Source of the DNA: an uncultured Rhodospirillales bacterium
GTDB lineage: Bacteria; Pseudomonadota; Alphaproteobacteria; Azospirillales; Azospirillaceae
Reading direction: 5' to 3'
DNA length: 64,000 nucleotides
Assembly (NCBI GenBank): GCA_903927615.1
Contig: CAIYNU010000006.1
Coordinates: 62,001-126,000, forward strand
In this document: positions 52,240 to 60,405 of the stretch, piece after piece
How the letters are laid out: each line of letters starts with the position of its first letter
Position numbering within the stretch: position 1 is the first letter of the stretch
Program-made: the position numbers and the translations under genes
The notes under the pieces: generated by a model
Seen by the model: only the letters and a program-made list of their open reading frames with translations
Database searches by the model: none
Told to the model about the DNA's origin: nothing

Positions 52240-52937
52240 GACAACCGCTCCTCGCTGCCGGTCAGCGTCTCGGGGTCGCCGTCGGCGACCACCTGGCCGT
52301 GATCCAGCACCACCACCCGGTGCGCCAGGGCCATCACCGAGGCCAGCCGGGGTTCGGCCAGCAGCACGGTCAGACCGGGGCGACGGTTGAACGCGCGCAA
52401 CACCTTGAAAATGTGCTCGAGGTCGGGCGCCTCGAGTTCGCTCAGCAACTCGTCGAGCAGCAGCAGACGGGGCCGGGTGGCCAAGGCCCGGGCCAGTTCC
52501 AGGGCCTTGCGCCCGGGCAGGGCCAGATGGTGCGCCGGCTGGTTGGCGAACCGGGTCAGACCCATCAGGTCCAGCATTTCCAGGGCATGCCCGCGCGCCT
52601 CGGACGCATCCCGGGCGTGCAGCAGAGCTGCCACCGTCACGGTATCAAGCGTACTGAGGTCCCCAAACAACTGAACCGGGTTGAAGGTACGGCCGATGCC
52701 GGCGGCGCAGGTCTGATCGGGCCGAAGGCCGGTCACCGACCGGCCTCGGAACCGGATTCTGCCGCGGTCGGGACGGCAGGCCCCGGTGATCAGGTCAAAG
52801 AGAGTGGTTTTGCCGGCCCCGTTGGCGCCCACCACCGCAACGATGCTGCCGGCGGACACGGTCAGGGACACTTCGGCGACGGCGTCCAGCCCACCGAAGC
52901 TCTTGGACACGTCCTTGAGGACAAGCAGGTCGATCAC
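52236..52937 (-). CDS. livG: branched-chain amino acid ABC transporter ATPase LivG-like, degenerate
   Basis: 233 residues from the GTG at 52937, which overlaps the livM stop (GTGA). Walker A GANGAGKTTL and Q-loop region GIGRTFNPVQLF are intact. The signature that should read LSYGEQRRLE is LALPGRKALELARALA, Walker B LLLLDE is followed by LLSELE instead of PAAGL, and the H-loop His is absent (LLAEPRLASVM where LLIEHD is expected). The subunit can probably bind ATP but lacks standard catalytic elements; either the pair works asymmetrically or the gene is decaying. Confidence 0.88.
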   Translation of the reverse strand: MIDLLVLKDVSKSFGGLDAVAEVSLTVSAGSIVAVVGANGAGKTTLFDLITGACRPDRGRIRFRGRSVTGLRPDQTCAAGIGRTFNPVQLFGDLSTLDTVTVAALLHARDASEARGHALEMLDLMGLTRFANQPAHHLALPGRKALELARALATRPRLLLLDELLSELEAPDLEHIFKVLRAFNRRPGLTVLLAEPRLASVMALAHRVVVLDHGQVVADGDPETLTGSEERLS

Positions 52938-54088
52938 CGTCGTTCGGTCCTTGCGCGGGCCGGAAGAGCCGAAACCGGGCGCGCCTCGGGCACCAGCCCG
53001 AAACGGTGCGCCAGCCACGGCCACAGGCCGGCGGGCCGGAACAGCACCATCCCCACCAGCAGCAGGCCGTAACAGAATGGGGTCAGGCCCGGCATCGGGT
53101 GGTTGAACCGCTGGGCCAGCCAGGCCAGCCCCTCATCGACCGGAGTCAGGGCCAGCGCCCCCACCACCGGCCCGAGGACCGTCCCAAGGCCGCCGGTGAC
53201 GACGCACAGCACGATCTCCATGGACCGGGTCGCCGAAAAAAGCGGGTCGGCAACCACGGCTCCCGAGAAAAAGGCCAGAAACACCCCGGCCGGTGCGGTC
53301 AGCGCCGCCGAAATCGCCATGGCCGAAAGCCGGGTCCGGAACAGATTGACTCCGACGGCCGCCGCCGCCGCCGGGTTTTCCCGCACCGCCCGCCACCGAT
53401 AGCCCAGGCCCGAACGCAGCAACGCCCGAATCAGCACCAGGGTGGCCAGCGTCAGAAACAGGATCAGGTCATAAGCCGCCGCCGGATGATTGTGCAGATC
53501 GGGCAGCAGGGCGCTGGATGGGACCGGCGGCAACACCAGCCCGGCGGTGCCCCCGAGGTTGTCCAGGTGCCGGACCCCGAGCCGGCAGGCTTCGGCCCCG
53601 GCCAGCGTCAGCACCGCAAATGTGAGTTCGGGACGGCCGGTCCGCAACGCGACCGCCCCCAGGGCGGTCCCGACCAGGGCCACCCCCCCCATGACCAGAC
53701 CCAGACCGGGCCAGGGACCGATGCCGTGCTGAAGATAGAGGCCGGCGCCGAGATAGGCCCCGAGCCCGACGAACAGGGCATGCCCCAGGGACAACAGCCC
53801 CGCGAAGCCCGAGACCAGATTCCAGGCCTGGCTGGCACAGGCCAGCACCAGGGCGGCGATCATCACCGTCACCAGGCGGGGTTCGGCCCACGCGGGCAGG
53901 GTCACCAGGCCCACCAGCATGGCCAGCCCCACCATCCGGCCGCGCCAGGTGGTGGTGGCGGCAACCTCGGTCACGAGGTCCATCACGCCATGGGCAAATC
54001 GCTCGGGCAGCGTTTCGAGCCACCACAGCACGCCGCTCAGGCCCCGAACCGAACCCGTGACGAGCATCCGCAACCATGACGGCGTCAT
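52934..54088 (-). CDS. livM: branched-chain amino acid ABC transporter permease LivM-like
   Basis: 384-residue permease. Eight to nine hydrophobic segments; NLVSGFAGLLSLGHALFVGLG and the EAA-like loop GLGYRWRAVRENPAAAAAVGV are diagnostic of LivM. The first about 60 residues are a non-conserved cytoplasmic extension (LVTGSVRGLSGVLWWLETLP) and the C-terminus ends in an Arg-rich tail. The start ATG (54088) overlaps the livH stop. Confidence 0.93.
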   Translation of the reverse strand: MTPSWLRMLVTGSVRGLSGVLWWLETLPERFAHGVMDLVTEVAATTTWRGRMVGLAMLVGLVTLPAWAEPRLVTVMIAALVLACASQAWNLVSGFAGLLSLGHALFVGLGAYLGAGLYLQHGIGPWPGLGLVMGGVALVGTALGAVALRTGRPELTFAVLTLAGAEACRLGVRHLDNLGGTAGLVLPPVPSSALLPDLHNHPAAAYDLILFLTLATLVLIRALLRSGLGYRWRAVRENPAAAAAVGVNLFRTRLSAMAISAALTAPAGVFLAFFSGAVVADPLFSATRSMEIVLCVVTGGLGTVLGPVVGALALTPVDEGLAWLAQRFNHPMPGLTPFCYGLLLVGMVLFRPAGLWPWLAHRFGLVPEARPVSALPARARTERR

Positions 54089-54993
54089 CGGGTTCGCTCC
54101 CGATGGCGGGGCAGATCCGCAGCCTGACCGAACAACCCCAGGGGGCGCACCAGCAGCACCAGGACCAGCAAGCCGTACTCGACCGGGCTCTGAAAGCCCG
54201 GGGGCAGGATGACCCCGGCCAGGGCTTCGACCCCGCCCACCAGCAGACCGGCCAGCAGGGCCCCGCCCACGCTGCCGAGGCCGCCGATCAGCGTGATGAT
54301 CAGACCGGTGACGGCATACTCCGACACCAGTTCCGGCCGGACATCGACGATCTGGGCCATCAGGCAGCCCGCCACTCCGACCACCGCCGTCCCCAAACCA
54401 AAGGTCACGGCTTGCATCCAGCCCAGATTCAGGCCGATCACCCGGGCTCCGAAGGGATTGTCGACACAGGCCCGAATGGCCTTGCCGGTGCGGCTGACGT
54501 TGAAGAACATAAACAGCGCCATGGTCACCAGCACCGCGACCCAGGCCGCCCGCACCTGTAACCGGTCGAGCAAAAACGGCCCGACCACCAGGGTGTCGCC
54601 CACATAGGGCAAACGGATGCTGCGGGGGGCGGCGCCGAACAGCAGGGTCAGACCGCCCGCCAGGGTCAGCGCCACCCCGACCATCAGCAAAGACGGCATC
54701 GGCTCCGGGGCGTCCAGCACCCGGCTCAAGAGCAGGCGTTGGACCACAAAGCCGAACAGGAACAGCCCGACCGCATCCGCCGGCACCGCCAGCAGCGGAT
54801 CCACGCCATGGACCGTCGCCATCAGCGCCGCCCCGTACATGCCCGCCACCATCACGCTGCCATGGGCGAAATTGATCACCCGCAACGCACCGAACATCAC
54901 CGCAAGCCCAAGCGCCGCCAGACCGTAAACCAGTCCGGTCAGCAGGCCGCCGATCAGGGTGTTGAGGTAAAACGCCAGAGACATGGCCCGCAT
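54085..54993 (-). CDS. livH: branched-chain amino acid ABC transporter permease LivH-like
   Basis: 302-residue permease with LivH features: LNTLIGGLLTGLVYGLAALG, FGALRVINFAHGSVMVAGMY, the loop FFNVSRTGKAIRACVDNPFG with GLNLGWMQAVTFGLGTAVVG, and TLIGGLGSVGGALLAGLLVG. The frame is open to 55173, but that part is not LivH-like and contains the heat-shock promoter of the divergent hsp20. I choose the ATG at 54993 (54984 also possible). Heads a four-gene operon with ATGA/GTGA overlaps throughout. Confidence 0.92.
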   Translation of the reverse strand: MRAMSLAFYLNTLIGGLLTGLVYGLAALGLAVMFGALRVINFAHGSVMVAGMYGAALMATVHGVDPLLAVPADAVGLFLFGFVVQRLLLSRVLDAPEPMPSLLMVGVALTLAGGLTLLFGAAPRSIRLPYVGDTLVVGPFLLDRLQVRAAWVAVLVTMALFMFFNVSRTGKAIRACVDNPFGARVIGLNLGWMQAVTFGLGTAVVGVAGCLMAQIVDVRPELVSEYAVTGLIITLIGGLGSVGGALLAGLLVGGVEALAGVILPPGFQSPVEYGLLVLVLLVRPLGLFGQAADLPRHRERTR

Positions 54994-55046
54994 CGCCGCC
55001 GGAAATCCGCCGCATAAGAACCCGCCCATCCCGGAACCGCAAGAGC

Positions 55047-55076
55047 CTTGACGGCGGGACGAGGCCTCCCCAAATA
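55047..55076 (+). promoter_or_regulatory. sigma-32 (RpoH)-like promoter of hsp20
   Basis: CTTGACG at 55047-55053 and CCCCAAATA at 55068-55076, separated by 14 bp, closely matches the heat-shock consensus CTTGAAA-N13-17-CCCCATNT. It predicts a leader of roughly 145 nt before hsp20. Confidence 0.7.
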
Positions 55077-55206
55077 GAGGGCGTGGACGGATGCCGCTGT
55101 CGGGTCCGTCCCGAGACTGCCAACGATGGCGTGGCCTGAACGGCACGTCCGGCCCGAAGTTCCGACCGAACATTCGGGACGCGCTGAACGATGGCTCATG
55201 CCGAAG

Positions 55207-55226
55207 GATCGCTCATAAGGAGGATC
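55207..55226 (+). promoter_or_regulatory. ROSE-like RNA thermometer hairpin
   Basis: GATC-G-CTC (55207-55214) can pair with GAG-GATC (55220-55226), sequestering the AAGGAGG ribosome site three bases before the ATG. The left arm contains TCGCT, matching the conserved U(U/C)GCU anti-SD of ROSE elements that control small heat-shock genes in alphaproteobacteria. Confidence 0.6.
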
Positions 55227-55229
55227 ATC

Positions 55230-55718
55230 ATGCGTACCTATGACCTGTCGCCGTTATTCCGCTCCACCGTCGGGTTCGACCATCTGACCCGGGCGCTGGA
55301 TGCGGCCTTGCAGTTGAACGACAACGCCCTGTCCTATCCGCCGTACAATATTGAAAAGGTCGGCGAGGATGCTTACCGGGTGTCGATGGCGGTGGCCGGC
55401 TTCGGCGCCGACGACATCGAAATCATCACCCAGGAGGGCGTGCTGGTGGTCAAGGGCAAAGCCAGGCCCGAAGACGAAAAGACCACCTATCTTTATCGCG
55501 GCATCGCCGCCCGCGCCTTTGAGCGGCGCTTCCAGCTTGCCGATTACATCCGGGCCACCGGGGCCCGCCTCGAAAACGGCATGCTGTCGGTGGAATTGGC
55601 TCGCCAGGTCCCTGAGGCCCTGAAGCCCCGCCGGATTGACATCACCGCCGTCGGGACCGCCGGAACCGTCGGGACGGTCGATCGGGCCCGCCTGACCGAA
55701 CAGAAAGCAGCGGCATAG
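55230..55718 (+). CDS. hsp20: small heat-shock protein Hsp20 (IbpA-like)
   Basis: 162 residues. N-terminal MRTYDLSPLFRSTVGFDHLT is the IbpA/HspH class A signature; alpha-crystallin domain about residues 33-130 (YPPYNIEKVGEDAYRVSMAV, GVLVVKGKA, YLYRGIAARAFERRFQLAD, GMLSVELARQVPEALKPRRI). The usual C-terminal I-x-I motif appears as IDI. Holdase for unfolded proteins. AAGGAGG precedes the ATG at 55230. Preceded by a sigma-32-like promoter and ROSE-like hairpin. Confidence 0.95.
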   Translation: MRTYDLSPLFRSTVGFDHLTRALDAALQLNDNALSYPPYNIEKVGEDAYRVSMAVAGFGADDIEIITQEGVLVVKGKARPEDEKTTYLYRGIAARAFERRFQLADYIRATGARLENGMLSVELARQVPEALKPRRIDITAVGTAGTVGTVDRARLTEQKAAA

Positions 55719-55735
55719 GCTGGTTGCCAGAATAA

Positions 55736-55773
55736 TCCCAGGAACGCCATCCCATGGGATGGCGTTCCTGGGA
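55736..55773. repeat. 38-bp perfect palindrome after hsp20
   Basis: Nineteen-base arms with no loop (left arm TCCCAGGAACGCCATCCCA), 17 bp past the hsp20 stop. Directly followed by an intrinsic terminator and part of a larger inverted-repeat structure. Confidence 0.85.
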
Positions 55774-55873
55774 GTGCGGGCATCCTGCCCGCTTTTTTCG
55801 GTGCTGTTTCCTTAACCGCGGGCTTTTTGATCGTGCCGCCAAAAGAAAGGGCGGGCAGGATGCCCGCGCTCCC
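55771..55873. repeat. 103-bp inverted-repeat element between hsp20 and DUF6524 gene
   Basis: Arms of 23 bp (55771-55793 and 55851-55873, one mismatch), each itself a GCGGGCA..TGCCCGC hairpin, face each other across about 57 bp. Serves as the convergent boundary of the two genes; looks like a paired REP/BIME-type element. Confidence 0.7.
55776..55798 (+). terminator. intrinsic terminator of hsp20
   Basis: Perfect stem GCGGGCA-TCC-TGCCCGC followed by six T. Confidence 0.9.
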
Positions 55874-55900
55874 GAAGCCCGGCAAAACACTCCCCCAGGC

Positions 55901-56311
55901 TCAGTACTGGTTCACGTCCTTCGAGTCGACCTGGCCGCTGAGACGGGTCCGGATGTGGGACCACGAGACCCCGAACGACAGGATGGTGGCGAACAGGGTG
56001 CCGACCACGGTGGCGACGGCGTCGGGATTGTTAAGGTCCAACAAATTGTAGTCCACCAGGGTCCAGACCAGCGCGGTCAGCGACGCCGCGGAGGTGGCCA
56101 CCCCGACCGGTCCGAGAGAACGCCAGATGGCGATGGCGAAGACGCCGTAGGAGGTCAGCAGGCTGACCCCGACGAAACTTTTCAACGGCCAGTTCTCGGC
56201 CCCGGCCCCGGTCACCCAGTGATAATACGAGTATCCCGAGGCGTTGTAGGTGGCAAAGACGATGAACATGGCCAACACCCAGCGGACCAGGAAACTCGAG
56301 GCATTGAACAT
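55901..56311 (-). CDS. DUF6524 family four-helix membrane protein
   Basis: 136-residue inner-membrane protein with four hydrophobic segments (about 6-26, 47-67, 70-92, 104-126). The start MFNASSFLVRWVLAMFIVFA followed by YNASGYSYYHWV is the family signature. I use the ATG at 56311; upstream in-frame starts add a non-hydrophobic leader without a ribosome site. Function unknown; members are usually single genes in Proteobacteria. Confidence 0.8.
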   Translation of the reverse strand: MFNASSFLVRWVLAMFIVFATYNASGYSYYHWVTGAGAENWPLKSFVGVSLLTSYGVFAIAIWRSLGPVGVATSAASLTALVWTLVDYNLLDLNNPDAVATVVGTLFATILSFGVSWSHIRTRLSGQVDSKDVNQY

Positions 56312-56415
56312 GGCCGAAACCCATGGGCTGACGGTGATCTTGGCCGAAGATAGCAACGATCGGGTCGATTAGGAAGCGGCGCCTTCGCGACCGCGGCTTT
56401 GTCCCCGAACCCCGA

Positions 56416-56459
56416 CCAGGGGCCTTGCCCCTGGACCCCACCAAGGGGTCACCCCTTGG
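56416..56459. repeat. double-hairpin intergenic element
   Basis: CCAGGGG-CCTTG-CCCCTGG (56416-56434) and CCAAGGGG-TCA-CCCCTTGG (56441-56459), the same two hairpin types as at 1745-1785, placed after the manC stop. Confidence 0.75.
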
Positions 56460-56487
56460 AACCCAGGACCGGAACCGGAACCGAACG

Positions 56488-57930
56488 TCAAACCCGCCCG
56501 TAAGTATCGTTCAGGCGAACGATGTCGTCCTCGCCCAAATAAGCGCCCGACTGGACCTCGATCAAATTCAGCGGAACCCGACCGGGGTTTTCCAACCGGT
56601 GAGGGGTGCCGAGCGGGATGAACATGGATTCGTTCTCGCGCAGCAGAACCTGCTCCTCGCCGCGCGTCACAAGAGCGGTGCCGTTGACCACCACCCAGTG
56701 CTCGGCCCGGTGATAGTGCAATTGAAGCGACAGTTGCGCCCCGGGATTGACGGTCAGGCGTTTGACCTGGAAGCGATCGCCCGCATGCAGTCCCTGATAG
56801 AAGCCCCAGGGACGATGCACCTTGCGGTGATTGACCGGTTCGGTGCGCCCCTGGCGCTTCATCTCGTCCACCAGGGTCTTGATCTCGCCGACCCGGTCCC
56901 GGGATGCCACCAGCACCGCGTCATCGGTGACCACGATCACGGTGTCGTCGACACCGACGGCGGCGGTGAGCATGCCTTCGCTGCGGATGTAGCAATTGCG
57001 GCTGCCGAGACTGACCACGTCGCCGATCCGGACATTGCCGGAACTGTCCTTGTCGCCGATCTCCCACAGGGCCGACCAGGCACCGACATCGGTCCAGCCG
57101 ATGGTCGCCGGCACCATGGCCGCCCGGTCGGTGCGTTCCATCACCGCATAGTCGATGGAGATGCTGGGGGCGGCGGCAAACGCCGCGGCATCCAGCCGGA
57201 AGAAGTCCAGATCGACGGTGGCGCCGGCGATGGCCCGGGAACAGGCCGCCACCACTGCCGGCTCGAAGCGTTCCAGTTCGGCCAGCACCGTGGCCACCGG
57301 AAACAGAAACATGCCGCTGTTCCAGAAATGCTCGCCGCCGGCCAGATACGCCTCGGCGGTGGCCCGGGGCGGCTTTTCGACAAAGGCCGCGACCCCATGG
57401 ACGCCGTCCAGACCGGCCAGCACCGGACCGCGCCGGATGTAGCCGTAACCGGTTTCCGGTGCGGTCGGGGTGATGCCGAACGTCACCAGATGACCGGCGG
57501 CGGCGGCGGCGGCGGCCCGTTCGACCACCGCCCGGAACGCGCCCTCGTCGCGGATCAGGTGATCGGCGGGCAGCACCAGCATCAGCGCGTCGGGATCGCG
57601 CTCCACGATCCGCAATGCCGCCACCGCCACCGCCGCCGCGGTATTGCGGCCGACCGGCTCCAGAATAATCGTGCAGGGCGCGTTATCGGTAGCATGATTC
57701 AACTGATCGGCGATAACGAAGCGATGCTTTTCGTTGCAGATCACCAGGGGCGGTGCGAACCGGCTGGTATCGGCAACCCGCCGCACCGTCTCCTGGATCA
57801 TCGAGCGATCCGACGTGAGGTTCAGCAACTGCTTGGGAAAATGCTCGCGCGACATCGGCCACAAGCGGGCGCCGGCGCCGCCGGACAACAGGACAGGATA
57901 AATCCTTCGATGACCCGGGACAGCGGTCAT
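56488..57930 (-). CDS. manC: mannose-1-phosphate guanylyltransferase / mannose-6-phosphate isomerase
   Basis: 480-residue bifunctional type II PMI-GMP. N-terminal guanylyltransferase: YPVLLSGGAGARLWPMSRE and FPKQLL, LPADHLI, FVEKP, NSGMFLF; C-terminal cupin isomerase: VHRPWGFYQGLHAGDRFQVK, QLHYHRAEHWVVVNGTA and a final GxPHRLEN-type motif (GTPHRLENPGR). Makes GDP-mannose from fructose-6-P together with a phosphomannomutase, feeding gmd at 16.6 kb. AAGGA precedes the ATG. Confidence 0.96.
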   Translation of the reverse strand: MTAVPGHRRIYPVLLSGGAGARLWPMSREHFPKQLLNLTSDRSMIQETVRRVADTSRFAPPLVICNEKHRFVIADQLNHATDNAPCTIILEPVGRNTAAAVAVAALRIVERDPDALMLVLPADHLIRDEGAFRAVVERAAAAAAAGHLVTFGITPTAPETGYGYIRRGPVLAGLDGVHGVAAFVEKPPRATAEAYLAGGEHFWNSGMFLFPVATVLAELERFEPAVVAACSRAIAGATVDLDFFRLDAAAFAAAPSISIDYAVMERTDRAAMVPATIGWTDVGAWSALWEIGDKDSSGNVRIGDVVSLGSRNCYIRSEGMLTAAVGVDDTVIVVTDDAVLVASRDRVGEIKTLVDEMKRQGRTEPVNHRKVHRPWGFYQGLHAGDRFQVKRLTVNPGAQLSLQLHYHRAEHWVVVNGTALVTRGEEQVLLRENESMFIPLGTPHRLENPGRVPLNLIEVQSGAYLGEDDIVRLNDTYGRV

Positions 57931-57979
57931 GACAAATCCTTTGTAGTGACAAAATTTCGATCAATCTCAAGAGGCTGGT

Positions 57980-60079
57980 TCAGTTTGGAACCGTGGTGAT
58001 GAACAGCGCCGTGGCCACCGGCGGCGTGGTTGCGTTCCGGCCCGCGGCCTCCAACGCCTTATGCAGTTCGGCCAGATAGCCGGCGGCCTGTTCGGCCTCG
58101 GGCCGCAAGGCCGGGAACAATGGCCTGGCGCTGGCGATGGCCACAATCAGCTCGCGCCCGAACGGCTGGCCGATGGTCCAGAACCGGCCGCCCCCGGTGG
58201 GATCGCCGAGCCGATGCTGGCCGCCCGCCACCAGCTTATGGTCCTTTTCCAGACCGTTCGGCCAAAGATGCACGACATAGCCTTCCAGCGTGAAGTAATC
58301 CACCTGGAGATAGGCCGGGAAACCCGGTCCGCGCAGATCGAGGATCAGATTCTGCCGATCCTTATAGACCGCCCCCGGGTTGGTCGGCTGAAGCTGAACC
58401 GGTTGGGGTAAATTCTGATTGCGATCCCGCAAATGGCCGATCGCCTCCAGCGGATCGCATAAAATCGGGCTCACCGTGTCGGTTTTGACGGTGTAGGTCG
58501 CCCCCGGCACCGCGCTTTCGATCAGGGCGCGGAGCTGTGCCTCGGAATTGGCTTCGCCCATCGCCCCCGTCACCGTCACGGCGCCGTCGGTTGCGGCGTC
58601 GGCCCAGAGCAAAGAGCAGGGGGCCCGGTTCACCACCGTGCGAATCGAGCCCAGCGCCGCCTCGGCCGCGGCCACCTGTTGGGCACGGGCCTGGGCTTCG
58701 GCCTGACGCTTGGCCTCGGCGGCCGCCTGGTCGGTCCGGGCCTGGATATCGGCCTGACGTTGGGCCGCCGCCGCCTGCTCGGCCCGAATCTGTTCCTCGG
58801 CCTGACGCTTGGCCTCGGCGATCGCCTGTTGGCTCCGGGCCAGGGCTTCGGCCTGGCGTTGGGCCTCTTCGGCGGCTTGAGGCGTCAGGGGCGGTTGTTC
58901 CCGTTGGGAGGGCGGGACAACCGGCCGGTCGCCGCCATGAGGCCCCAAGACCAGCCAGCCGCCCACGGCACCCGCCACCAGCACCACCCCGGCCACCGCG
59001 CCGATCAGCACCCCCTTGCCGCCGCCCGTGCCGCCATCTTTGGCGGATTTGGGACCTTCTTGCCGGGCCGGGCCATCCTTGACCGACAATCCGCCGGCCG
59101 GACCGGGGCGCCGGGGCGCCGACTCCTGGGACAGTTCGTGCGCCGGATGCGCGTCGTCCTGGCCGGGTTTCAGGATCAGGGTGGCGCCATCCTCCATGAC
59201 CGTGCCGTCGGCTTCGGCCGCCGCGGACGCCGGTTCGGCCAGCCGTTTCTCGCTGGCGACCCGCAGCGCCTGGGCAAAGTCCGCCGCGCTCTGATAGCGA
59301 TCCTCGGGGCGCTTCGCCATGGCCTTTTCCACCACCTGATCGAAGGCCCGCGGCGTCTGAACATTCAAGACCGAGGGATGCTCGGGCTGGCTGTGCAGCA
59401 CCCGGTGCATGATGGTGGTCAGGCTGCCGGTGAACGGCTTTTCCCCGGTCAGCAACTGGTAAAGCACGGCCCCGGCCGAGAAAATGTCGGACCGGCCGTC
59501 CACCTGCTGGCCCATGAATTGCTCGGGCGACATGTAGCTGGGCGTGCCCATGACCGCGCCGGCCTGGGTGAGATTCGACGACTCGAGGCGCGCGATGCCG
59601 AAATCGGTGATTTTCACCGCCCCCGCCGTGGTCAGCATGATGTTGGCGGGCTTGATGTCCCGATGGACGATGCCGTGATGGTGGGCGTAGTCGAGCGCCG
59701 ACAGGACATCGCCCATGATGCGGACGATCGTCTTCACATCGAAACGCTCGTTTTTGTCGAAGTAGTCCTTAAGGTCGCGCCCTTCGATAAATTCCATCGC
59801 GATGAAGGCGGTCGGACCATCCTCGCCGTATTCGTAGATGCCCACAATGTTAGGATGGTTGAGACGGCCTGCGGCCTGGGCTTCGCGCTTGAAGCGCGTG
59901 ATCTGGGCGGTGGTCGCCTCCGGATCGTCGGCCTTCAGCATATCCGTGCGCACCGTCTTGAGGGCGACGAAACGCTCGATAAAGGGGTCCTTGCCCCTGT
60001 AGACGACACCCATGGCGCCCTTACCGAGTTCGCCTTCGATCTCGTACTTGCCGAGCTTACTGATATCCGCCTGTTTCAC
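57980..60079 (-). CDS. membrane serine/threonine protein kinase (PknB/PpkA-like)
   Basis: 699 residues. Hanks-type kinase domain about 10-270 with GKGAMGVVY, catalytic Lys in VALKTV, HRDIKPANIM, DFGIAR and MSPEQF. One transmembrane helix at about 345-370 (GVLIGAVAGVVLVAGAVGGW). The periplasmic part begins with an Ala/Gln/Arg coiled coil (repeated EAKRQAEEQIRAEQAAAAQR-type units) and ends in a domain (about 475-699: YLQVDYFTLEGYVVHLWPNG, ELIVAIASARPLF) like the DUF4384-type sensory ends of T6SS-linked PpkA kinases. The start is a GTG. Could post-translationally control the T6SS, but a cognate phosphatase or Fha protein is not seen. Confidence 0.93.
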   Translation of the reverse strand: MKQADISKLGKYEIEGELGKGAMGVVYRGKDPFIERFVALKTVRTDMLKADDPEATTAQITRFKREAQAAGRLNHPNIVGIYEYGEDGPTAFIAMEFIEGRDLKDYFDKNERFDVKTIVRIMGDVLSALDYAHHHGIVHRDIKPANIMLTTAGAVKITDFGIARLESSNLTQAGAVMGTPSYMSPEQFMGQQVDGRSDIFSAGAVLYQLLTGEKPFTGSLTTIMHRVLHSQPEHPSVLNVQTPRAFDQVVEKAMAKRPEDRYQSAADFAQALRVASEKRLAEPASAAAEADGTVMEDGATLILKPGQDDAHPAHELSQESAPRRPGPAGGLSVKDGPARQEGPKSAKDGGTGGGKGVLIGAVAGVVLVAGAVGGWLVLGPHGGDRPVVPPSQREQPPLTPQAAEEAQRQAEALARSQQAIAEAKRQAEEQIRAEQAAAAQRQADIQARTDQAAAEAKRQAEAQARAQQVAAAEAALGSIRTVVNRAPCSLLWADAATDGAVTVTGAMGEANSEAQLRALIESAVPGATYTVKTDTVSPILCDPLEAIGHLRDRNQNLPQPVQLQPTNPGAVYKDRQNLILDLRGPGFPAYLQVDYFTLEGYVVHLWPNGLEKDHKLVAGGQHRLGDPTGGGRFWTIGQPFGRELIVAIASARPLFPALRPEAEQAAGYLAELHKALEAAGRNATTPPVATALFITTVPN

Positions 60080-60405
60080 ATCGCCCCCGGCCGTTGCCGC
60101 CGCGCCCTGTTCGAGCCGGCCTGGTGATCAAGCCCCCAGCCTTGTTGCCTAAGAATGGCCGGTTTCTCAGTCTTGTCCAAGTCCGGTATACCGTCGGACG
60201 AGAACGCCGCCAAGAGACACGCCCACGCCCGCCCCCCTCCGGAATGCCGGATGGCGACCTAATGTACGACAAATGGGAAGGGATCGGCACCATCGTAGCA
60301 CGGGCCACGGTAAAATTCTCTCCGGGCCGGCCCCTCGCATCGGACCCTGGATCGGCGCGGCCGGACCCCCTACAGTCACCCGGCGCCCCTGTCCCGGAGC
60401 CTTGG

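Noticed and set aside
55083-55206. LivH N-terminal extension to 55173
   Set aside because: Not LivH-like, and it covers the heat-shock promoter and leader of the divergent hsp20 gene.
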